From Prochlorococcus sp. AG-418-F08 (GTDB lineage: Bacteria > Cyanobacteriota > Cyanobacteriia > PCC-6307 > Cyanobiaceae): a DNA stretch of 50,944 bases. Under the pieces are notes generated by a model. The model worked only from the letters and a program-made list of their open reading frames with translations, had not been told where the DNA came from and made no database searches. The translations under genes and the position numbers were made by a program. The stretch is taken from contig QCLV01000008.1 of NCBI GenBank assembly GCA_003214295.1, positions 1 through 50,944 on the forward strand, read 5' to 3'. Positions 19,787-28,545 of this stretch are shown in pieces. The number at the start of each line of letters is the position of its first letter. Within the stretch, counting starts at the first letter, position 1.

Positions 19787-20905
19787 CTAACCTTTCGTCA
19801 AGTATTGTTGCTCTTTGTTTTGTCCTTGCCACACTGGAACGGTAAAATGGAAGCATGAGCCTACACCAACTTCAGATACAACCCATATTCTGCCTCCATG
19901 GACTTGAACAATTCTTCTACACACAGATAACCCAATCCCAAAGCCTGAAGTTCCTTCAGAAGTCTGTGGTAGTCTAACTCTATCTAAAAAAATTCTTTTT
20001 TGTTCGCTTAGAGGAATCCCGGCTCCTTTGTCACAAATTGTTATTTCTACCCACTGATTGGTCTTGTGAATCATCGTGATTTTTATTGACCCCGAGTCTT
20101 TAGAAAATTTAATAGCATTCTCAATTAAATTTAAAAATACTTGCCTCATTCTTCTTTGATCAGCGAATACACTTGGTAGATCAGCTGGAATATCAGTATC
20201 AATTTCAATATTCCTTAATCTCCAGAATTTTTCTAATTCGAGAATTACTTCAGCACTAATATTTCCCAAATCAATTTTCTGAGGATTAAATAACGCTTCC
20301 CATTTTGTAGTTCCAACCTCTAAAAGATCCTGAGATAACAGTTCAATCTCTTCTAGACGTCTTTTAATTACATCTTGCAGTTTTGATATATCTATTTGTC
20401 CAAGTTTTTGACTTTGAACAGCTAACGTGGCTGCAGTGAGGGGGGTTCTTAGTTCATGCGCGACCATTCTTAATAATCTTTCCTGTGATTCGATTCGTTT
20501 TGTTAATGTTTCATTCTCTTGTCTTAAAACAAGAAGTTCATCTTCCAGAAGAAATTCTTTTTGAGTTCTTATTGAATCAATTTTTGATGGTTGCAAATTA
20601 ATCCCAAGATTTTTTGTTAAGCCTTCCTGTGTCCATCTTGGCAACCATTTCTGAAACTGAGAAAAAATATTACTTCCAGCGAATATTTGCTTTGGAGCTG
20701 GCGAAACTTTTATAAGAGCTGGAATAGCCACTAATCTATGTAATTCAAGTAATTCTGGCTGTTCTGTAGGTTCAGAAATCTGAAGAGATATCTCAAATTC
20801 ACAATCATCTGATTCTAAATAAGCAATCAAAGACTTTATATCATTACTAGAAAGGTGATTTCTAGCAGCTACAAGTACTAACTTTAACTCTTTTTTATCA
20901 TTCAA
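19787..20905 (-). CDS. sasA: SasA, circadian clock-associated sensor histidine kinase
   Basis: Clock output kinase; in Synechococcus it senses KaiC and phosphorylates RpaA. The N-terminal thioredoxin-like KaiB-homologous domain begins [14 protein letters not shown] and includes [17 protein letters not shown] coiled linker leads to the H box [11 protein letters not shown], where His150 is the phosphorylation site by this start. N box [11 protein letters not shown]1 DKGAGIP and G2 GFGIGLSV follow. I chose a TTG start at 20903-20905 because AGAGGA lies 6 nt upstream, giving 372 residues. A TTG at 20936-20938 would add 11 residues and directly follows a stop. It is divergent from the lyase-like gene. 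Confidence 0.93.
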   Translation of the reverse strand: MNDKKELKLVLVAARNHLSSNDIKSLIAYLESDDCEFEISLQISEPTEQPELLELHRLVAIPALIKVSPAPKQIFAGSNIFSQFQKWLPRWTQEGLTKNLGINLQPSKIDSIRTQKEFLLEDELLVLRQENETLTKRIESQERLLRMVAHELRTPLTAATLAVQSQKLGQIDISKLQDVIKRRLEEIELLSQDLLEVGTTKWEALFNPQKIDLGNISAEVILELEKFWRLRNIEIDTDIPADLPSVFADQRRMRQVFLNLIENAIKFSKDSGSIKITMIHKTNQWVEITICDKGAGIPLSEQKRIFLDRVRLPQTSEGTSGFGIGLSVCRRIVQVHGGRIWVVSEVGVGSCFHFTVPVWQGQNKEQQYLTKG

Positions 20906-20954
20906 ATGATTTCCTCTGAAGTGTTGAAAAGCTGTCAATCCTTATAAACACATT

Positions 20955-20968
20955 AAGATATATATCTT
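20955..20968. promoter_or_regulatory. 14-bp palindrome upstream of sasA
   Basis: AAGATATATATCTT is a perfect inverted repeat in the spacer between sasA and the divergent lyase-like gene, about 50 bp upstream of the chosen sasA start. It may be an operator; alternatively it is a chance AT-rich palindrome that overlaps a promoter. Confidence 0.25.
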
Positions 20969-21012
20969 TATTCTACAAATAAGCTATGAAATAAATAGGA
21001 CTAAATTTATAT

Positions 21013-21555
21013 ATGGTTGTCATTAATCAAAAGAAAAATTTAAATTTTGGGGAAAATAGTTCTCCCGAAATCAGTTTAAACAGTAATTTAAAAAGATGGT
21101 TTTCACGTAATATTGGAACTTGGAAATCTAATAGAACATATTTTCTTGATGAAGTACAAAAAACATATAATTTATGTATGAATATAGATATTCAAGCTCT
21201 TGAGAATAAATCAGAATGGGAGTCGCATTATAAATTCACTTGGTATCCAGAAAAAAAATATAATTTTTTTGAGGAAAATCCCCAATATAAAGAACAAGGA
21301 GAAATGCGTGCATTCTTAAAGGGGCACCAACTTATGAGGGAAAATTTTTATCTAAGTAATGATGAGGGTATTTCAAATATAAGGCAAGTTGATGAACACG
21401 AAATGATTTTTGAATCATCTTATGAAGATTGGTATATTCTTGAACATACAAGACTTGTCGATTCGGACAATTTTAGATTTAGGGTCATATATTCATGGAA
21501 CAAAAATAAGCTAAAAATAGTAGAGAATCATCACGAAATAAAAATTATTAAGTAA
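21013..21555 (+). CDS. Putative lipocalin-like phycobiliprotein lyase (CpcS/CpeS-like), tentative
   Basis: A 180-residue soluble protein. The segment WFSRNIGTWKSNRTYFL near residue 30 resembles the opening of the CpcS/CpeS chromophore lyase family, which uses a beta-barrel to attach bilins to phycobiliproteins. The rest is rich in aromatic and charged residues with alternating strands (WESHYKFTWYPEKK, WYILEHTRLVDSDNFRFRV), compatible with a lipocalin barrel. The match is by eye and limited to the N-terminal part, so it may be another lipocalin-like family. It is divergent from sasA and followed after 63 bp by the small exported protein. If correct, it is a lyase-type protein in a lineage without phycobilisomes. 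Confidence 0.5.
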   Translation: MVVINQKKNLNFGENSSPEISLNSNLKRWFSRNIGTWKSNRTYFLDEVQKTYNLCMNIDIQALENKSEWESHYKFTWYPEKKYNFFEENPQYKEQGEMRAFLKGHQLMRENFYLSNDEGISNIRQVDEHEMIFESSYEDWYILEHTRLVDSDNFRFRVIYSWNKNKLKIVENHHEIKIIK

Positions 21556-21618
21556 GTTCTTTATTATCTACTATTGTTAAAAGTAAAAATGTTATCTTGT
21601 AGAAAATATTATTAGTTA

Positions 21619-22059
21619 ATGTATATTAATTTCTATCCAAAAAACATTCTTAAATTGTTGGGTATTAGCCTAATTATTCCGTTTATTATGTTTGAAAGTA
21701 ATACAATAAGTAAACAAATTAAGGCTGAAAAAATTTCTATTGCTGCTTCTGAGCAAGACCTTTTCTTATACAGACAAATGGGGGCATCTTATCTTTGTAT
21801 ATCTTCAAGAGCAGAGGTAGATTTTAATAAAGGTCTTGGGATTGCCAGCGCTACTTTTGCAAATGTGATAATTGGCAAACATGGTGGTGCGATTAAAGAA
21901 CTAGGGAGCAAAAAACTCGACGAAAAAAGGCTCTACAATGCTGGTACATTTCAGATTGTTGGAAGTGCGCTTAATATTTGTCCTGAAAGCATTCCAAAGA
22001 ATATTAAAAATGATTATGAAAAAAAATTAAAAGAATTTGTAAAACAAATCAAAAAATAA
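21619..22059 (+). CDS. Small exported or membrane-anchored protein of unknown function
   Basis: A 146-residue protein with a hydrophobic N-terminus (residues 11-27, ILKLLGISLIIPFIMF), likely a signal anchor or uncleaved signal peptide. The mature part contains LFLYRQMGASYLCISSRAEVDF, then a Gly-rich stretch GLGIASATFANVIIGKHGG, and NICPESIPKNI. The two Cys residues (YLCIS and NICPES) could pair if exported. The tail is Lys-rich. I do not recognise a domain that fixes a function. It is co-directional with the lyase-like gene and convergent with prs (9-bp gap). Confidence 0.7.
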   Translation: MYINFYPKNILKLLGISLIIPFIMFESNTISKQIKAEKISIAASEQDLFLYRQMGASYLCISSRAEVDFNKGLGIASATFANVIIGKHGGAIKELGSKKLDEKRLYNAGTFQIVGSALNICPESIPKNIKNDYEKKLKEFVKQIKK

Positions 22060-22068
22060 TCTAATTGA

Positions 22069-23064
22069 TCACCTAAACATTGAACTTACTGAACTTTCTT
22101 CATGTATTCTCCAAATAGCTTCACCAAGCATATTTGCAACAGAAAGAACTTTTAATTGTGGGAAATTATCTTTAACGAGAACAGGTATGCTGTTAGTTAC
22201 AATAACTTGTTCGAATAAATCTTTACTACTTAATCTCTCATGAGAGGGAGGAGAAAATACAGCATGTGAAGCACATGCAAATATTCTTTTAGCTCCTTCT
22301 TTTTTTAATAGATTAGCACCAGAGCAAATAGTACCACCAGTATCTATCATATCGTCTATAAGAATAGCAGTTTTATCTTTAACTTCTCCAATAACTGTAA
22401 GGCTTTCAGCAATATTATGAGCTGATCTCCTTTTATCAATAATCGCCAACGGTGCATCATTCATTAATTTTGCAAATGCTCTTGCTCTCGCCACGCCACC
22501 TACATCAGGAGAGACAACAACGACTTCCTGTAAATTTAAACTTTCTAAATAATCAATTAATACAGGTGAACCGTAAATGTGATCACATGGTATATCAAAA
22601 TAACCTTGAATTTGGGCCGAATGTAAATCCATAGCAAGAACTCTATCGACTCCTGATTTCTCCAGTAGATTAGCAGTTAATTTTGCAGTTATAGATTCTC
22701 TCCCAGAAGTCTTTCTATCTGCCCTTGCATATCCAAAATAAGGGATTACAGCCGTTATTTGCCTTGCAGATGCCCTCTTGCACGCATCAACCATAATCAT
22801 AAGTTCCATTAAACTATCGTTTACAGGAGCACATGTAGGTTGTATCAGAAATACATCGCACCCTCTAATTGATTGCTGAATCTGAACATAAAGTTCACCA
22901 TCAGCGAATCTTTTTGAAATTAAAGGAACATTTTTGATCCCTAAGTATGATGCAATTTCTTCAGCTAGTTTAGGATTTGTTGTTCCACTTACTAGCCTTA
23001 ATCTACTATTAGTTAGATTAAAATTTGATTCTTTATTCTGCACTGCCGTGATAAAACTTGTCAC
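22069..23064 (-). CDS. prs: Ribose-phosphate pyrophosphokinase (PRPP synthase)
   Basis: Makes 5-phosphoribosyl diphosphate from ribose 5-phosphate and ATP for nucleotides, His, Trp and NAD. Signature segments are present: RFADGELYVQIQQSIRG near residue 54, YFGYARADRK near 110, the metal/PRPP loop DLHSAQIQGYFDIP around 147, VVSPDVGGVARARAFAK, and the PRPP-binding ILIDDMIDTGGTI near 235. The length of 331 residues is normal for the class I enzyme. The start is GTG (23062-23064); I see no in-frame ATG nearby. It is divergent from malQ across a 252-bp spacer with a strong inverted repeat. Confidence 0.96.
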   Translation of the reverse strand: MTSFITAVQNKESNFNLTNSRLRLVSGTTNPKLAEEIASYLGIKNVPLISKRFADGELYVQIQQSIRGCDVFLIQPTCAPVNDSLMELMIMVDACKRASARQITAVIPYFGYARADRKTSGRESITAKLTANLLEKSGVDRVLAMDLHSAQIQGYFDIPCDHIYGSPVLIDYLESLNLQEVVVVSPDVGGVARARAFAKLMNDAPLAIIDKRRSAHNIAESLTVIGEVKDKTAILIDDMIDTGGTICSGANLLKKEGAKRIFACASHAVFSPPSHERLSSKDLFEQVIVTNSIPVLVKDNFPQLKVLSVANMLGEAIWRIHEESSVSSMFR

Positions 23065-23235
23065 GAAATTTGCACTATAAAACTATATCCTTATCGTAGT
23101 CGTTTATGTGAATTTAGCAAAAAATAATGACTAGATCTTTTCAAAAGTTACATCTATTTAGCTAAATATAAAAAAAATCGATAAACGTTCAAATTTATTT
23201 AACTTAGTCGAAGAATGCTTAGAACAATATTTGTC

Positions 23236-23265
23236 AATTAAAGGATATTTGTATATCTTTTAATT
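23236..23265 (+). promoter_or_regulatory. 13-bp stem inverted repeat upstream of malQ
   Basis: AATTAAAGGATAT (23236-23248) and ATATCTTTTAATT (23253-23265) form a 13-bp stem with one G-U pair and a 4-nt loop, 51 bp upstream of the malQ ATG. No U-run follows on either strand, so it is not an intrinsic terminator. It could be an operator for prs or malQ, or a 5' leader hairpin of malQ. The rest of the 23065-23316 spacer shows only A/T-rich sequence. Confidence 0.4.
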
Positions 23266-23316
23266 TAGAGAATTAATATCAAATTAATTATAAAGAATCA
23301 AAATATCATTAAAAAT

Positions 23317-24837
23317 ATGCCTATCAAAGCAGCTCTTACCAAAAAATCACTAGGCGTACTTGTACATCCCTCATGCATACCAGGAGGAAAAGTATGTGGA
23401 ACTTTTGGCAGAGGAGCTAAAGAGTGGATAAAAACGCTTCATAAGTATGGGATTGAATACTGGCAATTTTTACCTCTTACACCTACTGACTCCACAGGGT
23501 CTCCATATAGTTCACCCTCTAGTTTTGCTCTGAATCCATGGTTTTTGGATGTAGATTATCTCATCGAGAAAGGTTTTATATTCATTTCAAATACAGAAGA
23601 ATTAGAGCCTATTCATCAGAATAAAAATCATTTTGATTTTGATGTTGCGGATGATTTAACAAAGAATTTAGGTCACCTCCTCTTGCAAGGTTGGAGTTCC
23701 CAGTCTGAAGAGAGAAAACTTGATTTTTATAAGTGGGTTAGTGATAATTCTTGGGTTCAAGATTACGCAACATTTATGGTTATCAGAGAGAATTTTAATA
23801 TGTTGCCTTGGTGGAAATGGCCTAAAGAATTTAAAGTTAAAAATAACGAGTTTTTGCAATCATGGATTAAAGGCAAAAGTGATCAGATACTTATTAAAAA
23901 ATTAATACAGTGGCATCTAGATCAGCAATGGAAAGCTATTAAAAGCTTTGCAAAATCATACAACGTTAAGTTAATAGGGGATTTGCCCTTTTATGTTTCT
24001 AGGGACAGCGCGGACGTATGGAGTAATAAATCTTTATTTTCAATTTTCAAAAGTGGCAATTTAATCTTTCAAAGTGGTGTGCCACCTGATTATTTTTCTT
24101 CAACAGGACAACTATGGGGAACTCCAACTTACTTTTGGTCAAAACATAAGAGGACTAATTTCAATTGGTGGAGAAAAAGATTTAAAAGGCAATTCGAACT
24201 TGTGGACCTTCTAAGATTAGATCATTTCAGGGGTTTAGCGGGTTACTGGAGAGTTAATGGTAATTCCAGAACAGCAATTTGTGGTAAGTGGATAAACTCC
24301 CCAGGTAGAACACTACTAAAAAAAATAAAAAAAGATTTTAAGACTAACTATTTACCAATTATCGCTGAGGATCTAGGAGTAATAACGCCAGATGTAGAGA
24401 AATTAAGACAAAATTTCGAACTACCTGGCATGAAAATATTACAATTTGCTTTTGATGGCAATAATGATAACCCTTATTTACCTAAGAATATTGAGGGAGG
24501 AAATTGGGTCGTTTATACAGGAACTCATGACAACTCAACTTCCATCTCATGGTGGGAAAGTTTAGATAATGAAACAAAAAAAAGACTAAAAGATGAATTT
24601 AAGTTTTCAAAAAATCCCTCTTTGAGTTTAATAGAAATTGGCATGGGCACTAACGCTAATTTATTTATAGCTCCAATACAAGATATATTATCTTTAGATG
24701 ACTCAAGTAGATTAAATAAACCTGGTACCACAAAAAATAACTGGAAATGGAAGTTAAATATACCTTTAGAGGAAATTGAAGAAAATATTAAATTTTTTAG
24801 TGAGCTAGGAAATAATTTTGGGAGGACCAGAAAATAG
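23317..24837 (+). CDS. malQ: 4-alpha-glucanotransferase (amylomaltase, GH77)
   Basis: Transfers alpha-1,4-glucan segments in glycogen and malto-oligosaccharide metabolism, in the cytosol. The N-terminal region has LGVLVHPSCIPG, WQFLPLTPTDSTGSPYSSPS and FALNPWF, all standard GH77 blocks. Catalytic residues are visible: the nucleophile Asp in LLRLDHFRGL, the acid/base Glu in IIAEDLG, and the third Asp in YTGTHDNST. The 506-residue length is the usual bacterial amylomaltase size. It has an ATG start and is convergent with the HTH gene (13-bp gap). Together with the GH57 gene it points to glycogen turnover. Confidence 0.95.
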   Translation: MPIKAALTKKSLGVLVHPSCIPGGKVCGTFGRGAKEWIKTLHKYGIEYWQFLPLTPTDSTGSPYSSPSSFALNPWFLDVDYLIEKGFIFISNTEELEPIHQNKNHFDFDVADDLTKNLGHLLLQGWSSQSEERKLDFYKWVSDNSWVQDYATFMVIRENFNMLPWWKWPKEFKVKNNEFLQSWIKGKSDQILIKKLIQWHLDQQWKAIKSFAKSYNVKLIGDLPFYVSRDSADVWSNKSLFSIFKSGNLIFQSGVPPDYFSSTGQLWGTPTYFWSKHKRTNFNWWRKRFKRQFELVDLLRLDHFRGLAGYWRVNGNSRTAICGKWINSPGRTLLKKIKKDFKTNYLPIIAEDLGVITPDVEKLRQNFELPGMKILQFAFDGNNDNPYLPKNIEGGNWVVYTGTHDNSTSISWWESLDNETKKRLKDEFKFSKNPSLSLIEIGMGTNANLFIAPIQDILSLDDSSRLNKPGTTKNNWKWKLNIPLEEIEENIKFFSELGNNFGRTRK

Positions 24838-24850
24838 AAATTTTTAAAGA

Positions 24851-25336
24851 TTATTCATTAATGATTTTATTTTCAATATTTTGAATCTCAATAATATTTA
24901 CATTAGAAATAAAGTATCTCTTTAATATAAATATGGTTAGAACTAATAAAAAAAAATACAAAAGACTCCCCTGCCATGTATTCATAAGATCAAATTTGTT
25001 AATAAGAAAATCCTTTTTTTCTTTCTTATAATTATCTACTTGTCTAACTGCTAGGTTTAGTAGCGTATTTTTTTTTAATACTAAGCATTCCTCCAATTTA
25101 ATTAAAATGGATCTAATAAAGGGATACTTGGGTCGAATATTTTTATTATTTTTTTCAATAGAATAAATTATTCTTTCAGGAATTTTGGAGATAAGAGACA
25201 ATTCCTCTATTGTAAGATTTTGTCGGATTCTTGCTTCTTTAACTAACTTCGCAATTTCTCCAAAATTATCGACTAATATGAGATTCAAATCATCTTTAAT
25301 TTTGTTTTTTTTATGAAATAAAAAAAGATTTTTCAA
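24851..25336 (-). CDS. Membrane-anchored helix-turn-helix protein (RodZ-like, short)
   Basis: A 161-residue protein with a cytosolic HTH_25-type domain at about residues 27-90 (LVKEARIRQNLTIEELSLIS followed by KIPERIIYSIEK). It is followed by a basic linker and a single membrane segment at about 122-139. Only about 20 residues would lie outside. This matches the architecture of RodZ, the MreB-linked shape protein, but the periplasmic domain is missing. RodZ-type function is inferred from layout alone. The start appears to be TTG (25334-25336), since no in-frame ATG occurs before the domain; its exact position is uncertain. It is 78 bp downstream of the ABC1 kinase gene, same strand. Confidence 0.72.
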   Translation of the reverse strand: MKNLFLFHKKNKIKDDLNLILVDNFGEIAKLVKEARIRQNLTIEELSLISKIPERIIYSIEKNNKNIRPKYPFIRSILIKLEECLVLKKNTLLNLAVRQVDNYKKEKKDFLINKFDLMNTWQGSLLYFFLLVLTIFILKRYFISNVNIIEIQNIENKIINE

Positions 25337-25414
25337 ATTAGAGCAATTGTTTTAACTTACTCAATTTTAATCAAATAAAAATGATTAGTTAATGACTAAA
25401 TATAAATATAAAAA

Positions 25415-27073
25415 CTATGCTGGAGAGATAATATTTTGAACTGCACTTTTTGCAATATTCAAAGGACTAAATGTAACCCTTATTAAGCCTAAAAGTTTTT
25501 TTGCATCAGTAAATTCTAATTTGTCATCTTTTATAAGGCTTAAAAGAAGATTCTTCCGAACCTCGGATCCTTTTTTACTAATAAATAATTTCAATCCAGC
25601 ATTGGCAACTGGTATTAACTCTGAATTAATATTTTCAGAATCTTTAAATAAAATATTTAATAAACTTTCAACTTTTTCTATTTGGATTCTACCTTTATTA
25701 TCAAATACAACTTCCAAAAGAATTTGTACAATCTCATCAGAATTATCAGTAAGTAGTTTTTTGGCTATGTAGGGATATGCAATTTTTAAAATTTTAAATT
25801 CAGGATCTAGTTTTAGTGCCAAACCTTCTTGACTAACAACTGCTCTGATTATTAAAGCAAACCTACTGGGAACTCTAAATGGATAAGAATACATAAGTTT
25901 TGAGAATTTATCAGTTACATTTTTAAGATTAAAATTGCCAACCTCAGCACTAAGAGACCCTCCTAAAACTTCTTTTAATGGTTCAACAAGTTTGTTAAGA
26001 TCTTGCTCTTTGGTTAAAAAACCTAATTTTTGAAAATCTTTTGCGAGAAGATAATATTCATCGTTTATTATGTGAACAATGGCCTTAATGAGAGTGAGTC
26101 TATCTGAATTTGTAATTGTATCCATCATTCCGAAATCTACATAAGCTAAATTCCCATAATCTGCATTTCCGCCTTTAAGAGCAAACATATTCCCAGGGTG
26201 TGGGTCAGCATGAAAATATCCATATTCAAATAATTGTTGAAGACCACTGACTACACAAGTTTTTATAAAAGTGGATGGTATTAAGTTATTCTCCTCCAAT
26301 AAAGCCCTATCTCTTAATTTTACTCCATCAATCCAAGAGGTTGTAATTATTCTCTTGGATGAAAACTGTTTTTCTAATTTAGGGATAAAAACATTTGGGT
26401 TATCTTCGAATAAATTTGCAAATTTTAATGCATTTTCACCTTCTTTTTCATAGTCAATTTCATCAAAAAGGGCCTTCCCAAATTCATCTATTATTTCTCC
26501 AATTCCAACACCAATATTCAATGGTAGGAATGGTGACAGTGAAGTTGCTAAAAACCTCAATATCACAACATCTCTTCTTATAAGAAAGGATAAATTTGGC
26601 CTTTGTACTTTTACAGCTACGAAAGTATTATTCTTTGTTTTTGTTTTGTAAACCTGACCTAAGCTTGCTGATGCTATGGGACTCTCAGGAAACTCCTCAA
26701 ATAATTCATTAGGTGGCGCTCCAAGTTCCTCTTCAATTATTTTTAAAGCGATTTTGTGATCAAATGCTGGGAGATTATCCTGTAAGTTTGTTAGCTCTGT
26801 CAGCCAATCTTGTCTGACAAGATCAGGTCTTGTTGAAAGTGCCTGGCCTAATTTTATAAAACAAGGTCCTAAATCTGTTATTACATCAAAAAGATATTTT
26901 GAAAGATTTTTTTGTACATTTTTATTTTTACTGTTACCTTGAAAAAGTATTCTTAAAAAAAGAAAAATAAAAGTTAAAAGGATATATAAAACTCTTGGGA
27001 TAAAAATCCATGGTCTCAAAATCAACCATATTAAGTCACGTTTTGCTGAGTATTGCGAATGAGACCTTGTCAT
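25415..27073 (-). CDS. ABC1/UbiB family atypical kinase
   Basis: A 552-residue protein of the ABC1 (UbiB/ADCK) family, atypical kinases or ATPases tied to prenyl-lipid and quinone metabolism. Near the N-terminus is the family-specific KxGQ motif in FIKLGQALSTRPDL. The Ala-rich loop SIASASLGQVYKTK-like segment, the lysine in VAVKVQRP, the HADPHPGNM catalytic motif and the metal-binding YVDFGMMD follow. Two hydrophobic stretches occur at the N-terminus (about residues 22-42) and possibly at the C-terminus. Prochlorococcus has several paralogues, so the substrate cannot be named. It is divergent from the PLP decarboxylase. Confidence 0.9.
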   Translation of the reverse strand: MTRSHSQYSAKRDLIWLILRPWIFIPRVLYILLTFIFLFLRILFQGNSKNKNVQKNLSKYLFDVITDLGPCFIKLGQALSTRPDLVRQDWLTELTNLQDNLPAFDHKIALKIIEEELGAPPNELFEEFPESPIASASLGQVYKTKTKNNTFVAVKVQRPNLSFLIRRDVVILRFLATSLSPFLPLNIGVGIGEIIDEFGKALFDEIDYEKEGENALKFANLFEDNPNVFIPKLEKQFSSKRIITTSWIDGVKLRDRALLEENNLIPSTFIKTCVVSGLQQLFEYGYFHADPHPGNMFALKGGNADYGNLAYVDFGMMDTITNSDRLTLIKAIVHIINDEYYLLAKDFQKLGFLTKEQDLNKLVEPLKEVLGGSLSAEVGNFNLKNVTDKFSKLMYSYPFRVPSRFALIIRAVVSQEGLALKLDPEFKILKIAYPYIAKKLLTDNSDEIVQILLEVVFDNKGRIQIEKVESLLNILFKDSENINSELIPVANAGLKLFISKKGSEVRKNLLLSLIKDDKLEFTDAKKLLGLIRVTFSPLNIAKSAVQNIISPA

Positions 27074-27138
27074 TAAAGTTAAAGAATATGGAAGAAGGAT
27101 TCTTAATCATTCCATTCTATATACGTCAATAATACTTT

Positions 27139-28536
27139 ATGAGCATTTCTTATTTTCTAACTAAAAAGTTTTTAAAGTCACTTTTCTTCCCTGCTCATAG
27201 CAGAGGGGCAGCTTTACCCAAGAAATTAGTGAAATTATTAAAAAAACAACCTGGATACTGGGACTTACCGGAACTTCCAGAGATAGGCGCACCTCTATCC
27301 AAAAAAGGAATAATTGCCAAAACTCAAAGAGAATTGTCTGAGAAATTTGGGGCGAAAGGATGTTTTTTTGGAGTTAATGGAGCCTCAGGATTAATACAAT
27401 CAGCTGTAATTGCGATGGCAAATCCTGGCGAAAATATCCTGATGCCTAGAAATGTCCATATAAGTGTTATAAAAATCTGTGTGATGCAGAACATACAACC
27501 AATATTCTTTGACCTAGATTTTTCTCCAGAAAACGGTCATTACAAATCAATAACAAAAAACTGGTTGGAAAATGTATTTAAAAAAATTAATCTCAATAAG
27601 AAAAAAATTGCAGGTGTAATTCTTGTAAGTCCCTCCTATCATGGATACGCAGGAGACTTAGAGCCTTTAATAGATCTTTGTCATCAAAAAAATTTACCTG
27701 TTTTGGTTGACGAAGCCCATGGCTCTTATTTTCTTTTTTGTGAAAACCTTAATCTACCAAAATCTGCTTTAATATCAAACGCTGATTTAGTCGTTCACTC
27801 ATTGCATAAGTCGCTTAATGGTTTGACTCAAACTGCTGCACTTTGGTACAAAGGAAATCTAGTAAATGAGCAAAATTTAATCAAGAGTATTAATTTATTG
27901 CAAACTACTAGTCCAAGTTCCTTATTACTTTCTTCTTGTGAAGAGTCTATTAAAGACTGGCTTAACAAAAAAAGTTTATCAAAATATCAAAAAAGAATTT
28001 TAGAGGCAAAAAGAATCTACAAAAAATTAATCCAAAAGAATATTCCTCTCATAGAAACACAAGATCCCTTAAAAATTGTATTGAATACCTCTAAGGTTGG
28101 AATTGATGGTTTCACTGCTGATAAATTTTTTTATAAAAATGGTCTTATTGCTGAATTACCAGAAATGATGACTCTTACTTTTTGCCTAGGGTTCGCGAAT
28201 CAAAAGGATTTTGTTAATTTATTTGAAAAGTTATGGAATAAATTACTATTAAAATCAAAAAAATTTAAAAGTTTAGAAGTGCTCCATTCACCCTATAAAT
28301 TAGTTGAAGAACCTGAAATTCAAATTGGAATTGCCTGGAGAAGTGAGACGCGAAATATTCCTTTTTCGCAATCATTAAATAAAATCTCTGGAGATATTAT
28401 TTGCCCTTATCCTCCTGGAATCCCTCTAATAGTTCCAGGAGAAAAAATTGATATTGATAGATTTAATTGGATAAATAATCAAAGTTTGTGCAACAAAGAT
28501 CTGTTAAATTTTAATATAAGAATCATAAAAACATAG
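27139..28536 (+). CDS. Orn/Lys/Arg decarboxylase family PLP enzyme (short form)
   Basis: Fold-type I PLP enzyme of the Orn/Lys/Arg decarboxylase major domain. GVNGASGLIQSAV near residue 78 would bind cofactor phosphate. VLVDEAHGSYF (188-198) holds the Asp that contacts the PLP ring. HSLHKSLNGLTQT puts the Schiff-base Lys at 224. At 465 residues it lacks the N-terminal wing domain of the long E. coli enzymes and resembles the short Gram-positive/cyanobacterial type. The substrate (Lys, Arg or Orn) cannot be told from sequence by eye. cdsA follows 9 bp later and is probably co-transcribed. Confidence 0.85.
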   Translation: MSISYFLTKKFLKSLFFPAHSRGAALPKKLVKLLKKQPGYWDLPELPEIGAPLSKKGIIAKTQRELSEKFGAKGCFFGVNGASGLIQSAVIAMANPGENILMPRNVHISVIKICVMQNIQPIFFDLDFSPENGHYKSITKNWLENVFKKINLNKKKIAGVILVSPSYHGYAGDLEPLIDLCHQKNLPVLVDEAHGSYFLFCENLNLPKSALISNADLVVHSLHKSLNGLTQTAALWYKGNLVNEQNLIKSINLLQTTSPSSLLLSSCEESIKDWLNKKSLSKYQKRILEAKRIYKKLIQKNIPLIETQDPLKIVLNTSKVGIDGFTADKFFYKNGLIAELPEMMTLTFCLGFANQKDFVNLFEKLWNKLLLKSKKFKSLEVLHSPYKLVEEPEIQIGIAWRSETRNIPFSQSLNKISGDIICPYPPGIPLIVPGEKIDIDRFNWINNQSLCNKDLLNFNIRIIKT

Positions 28537-28545
28537 AAATTTGAT

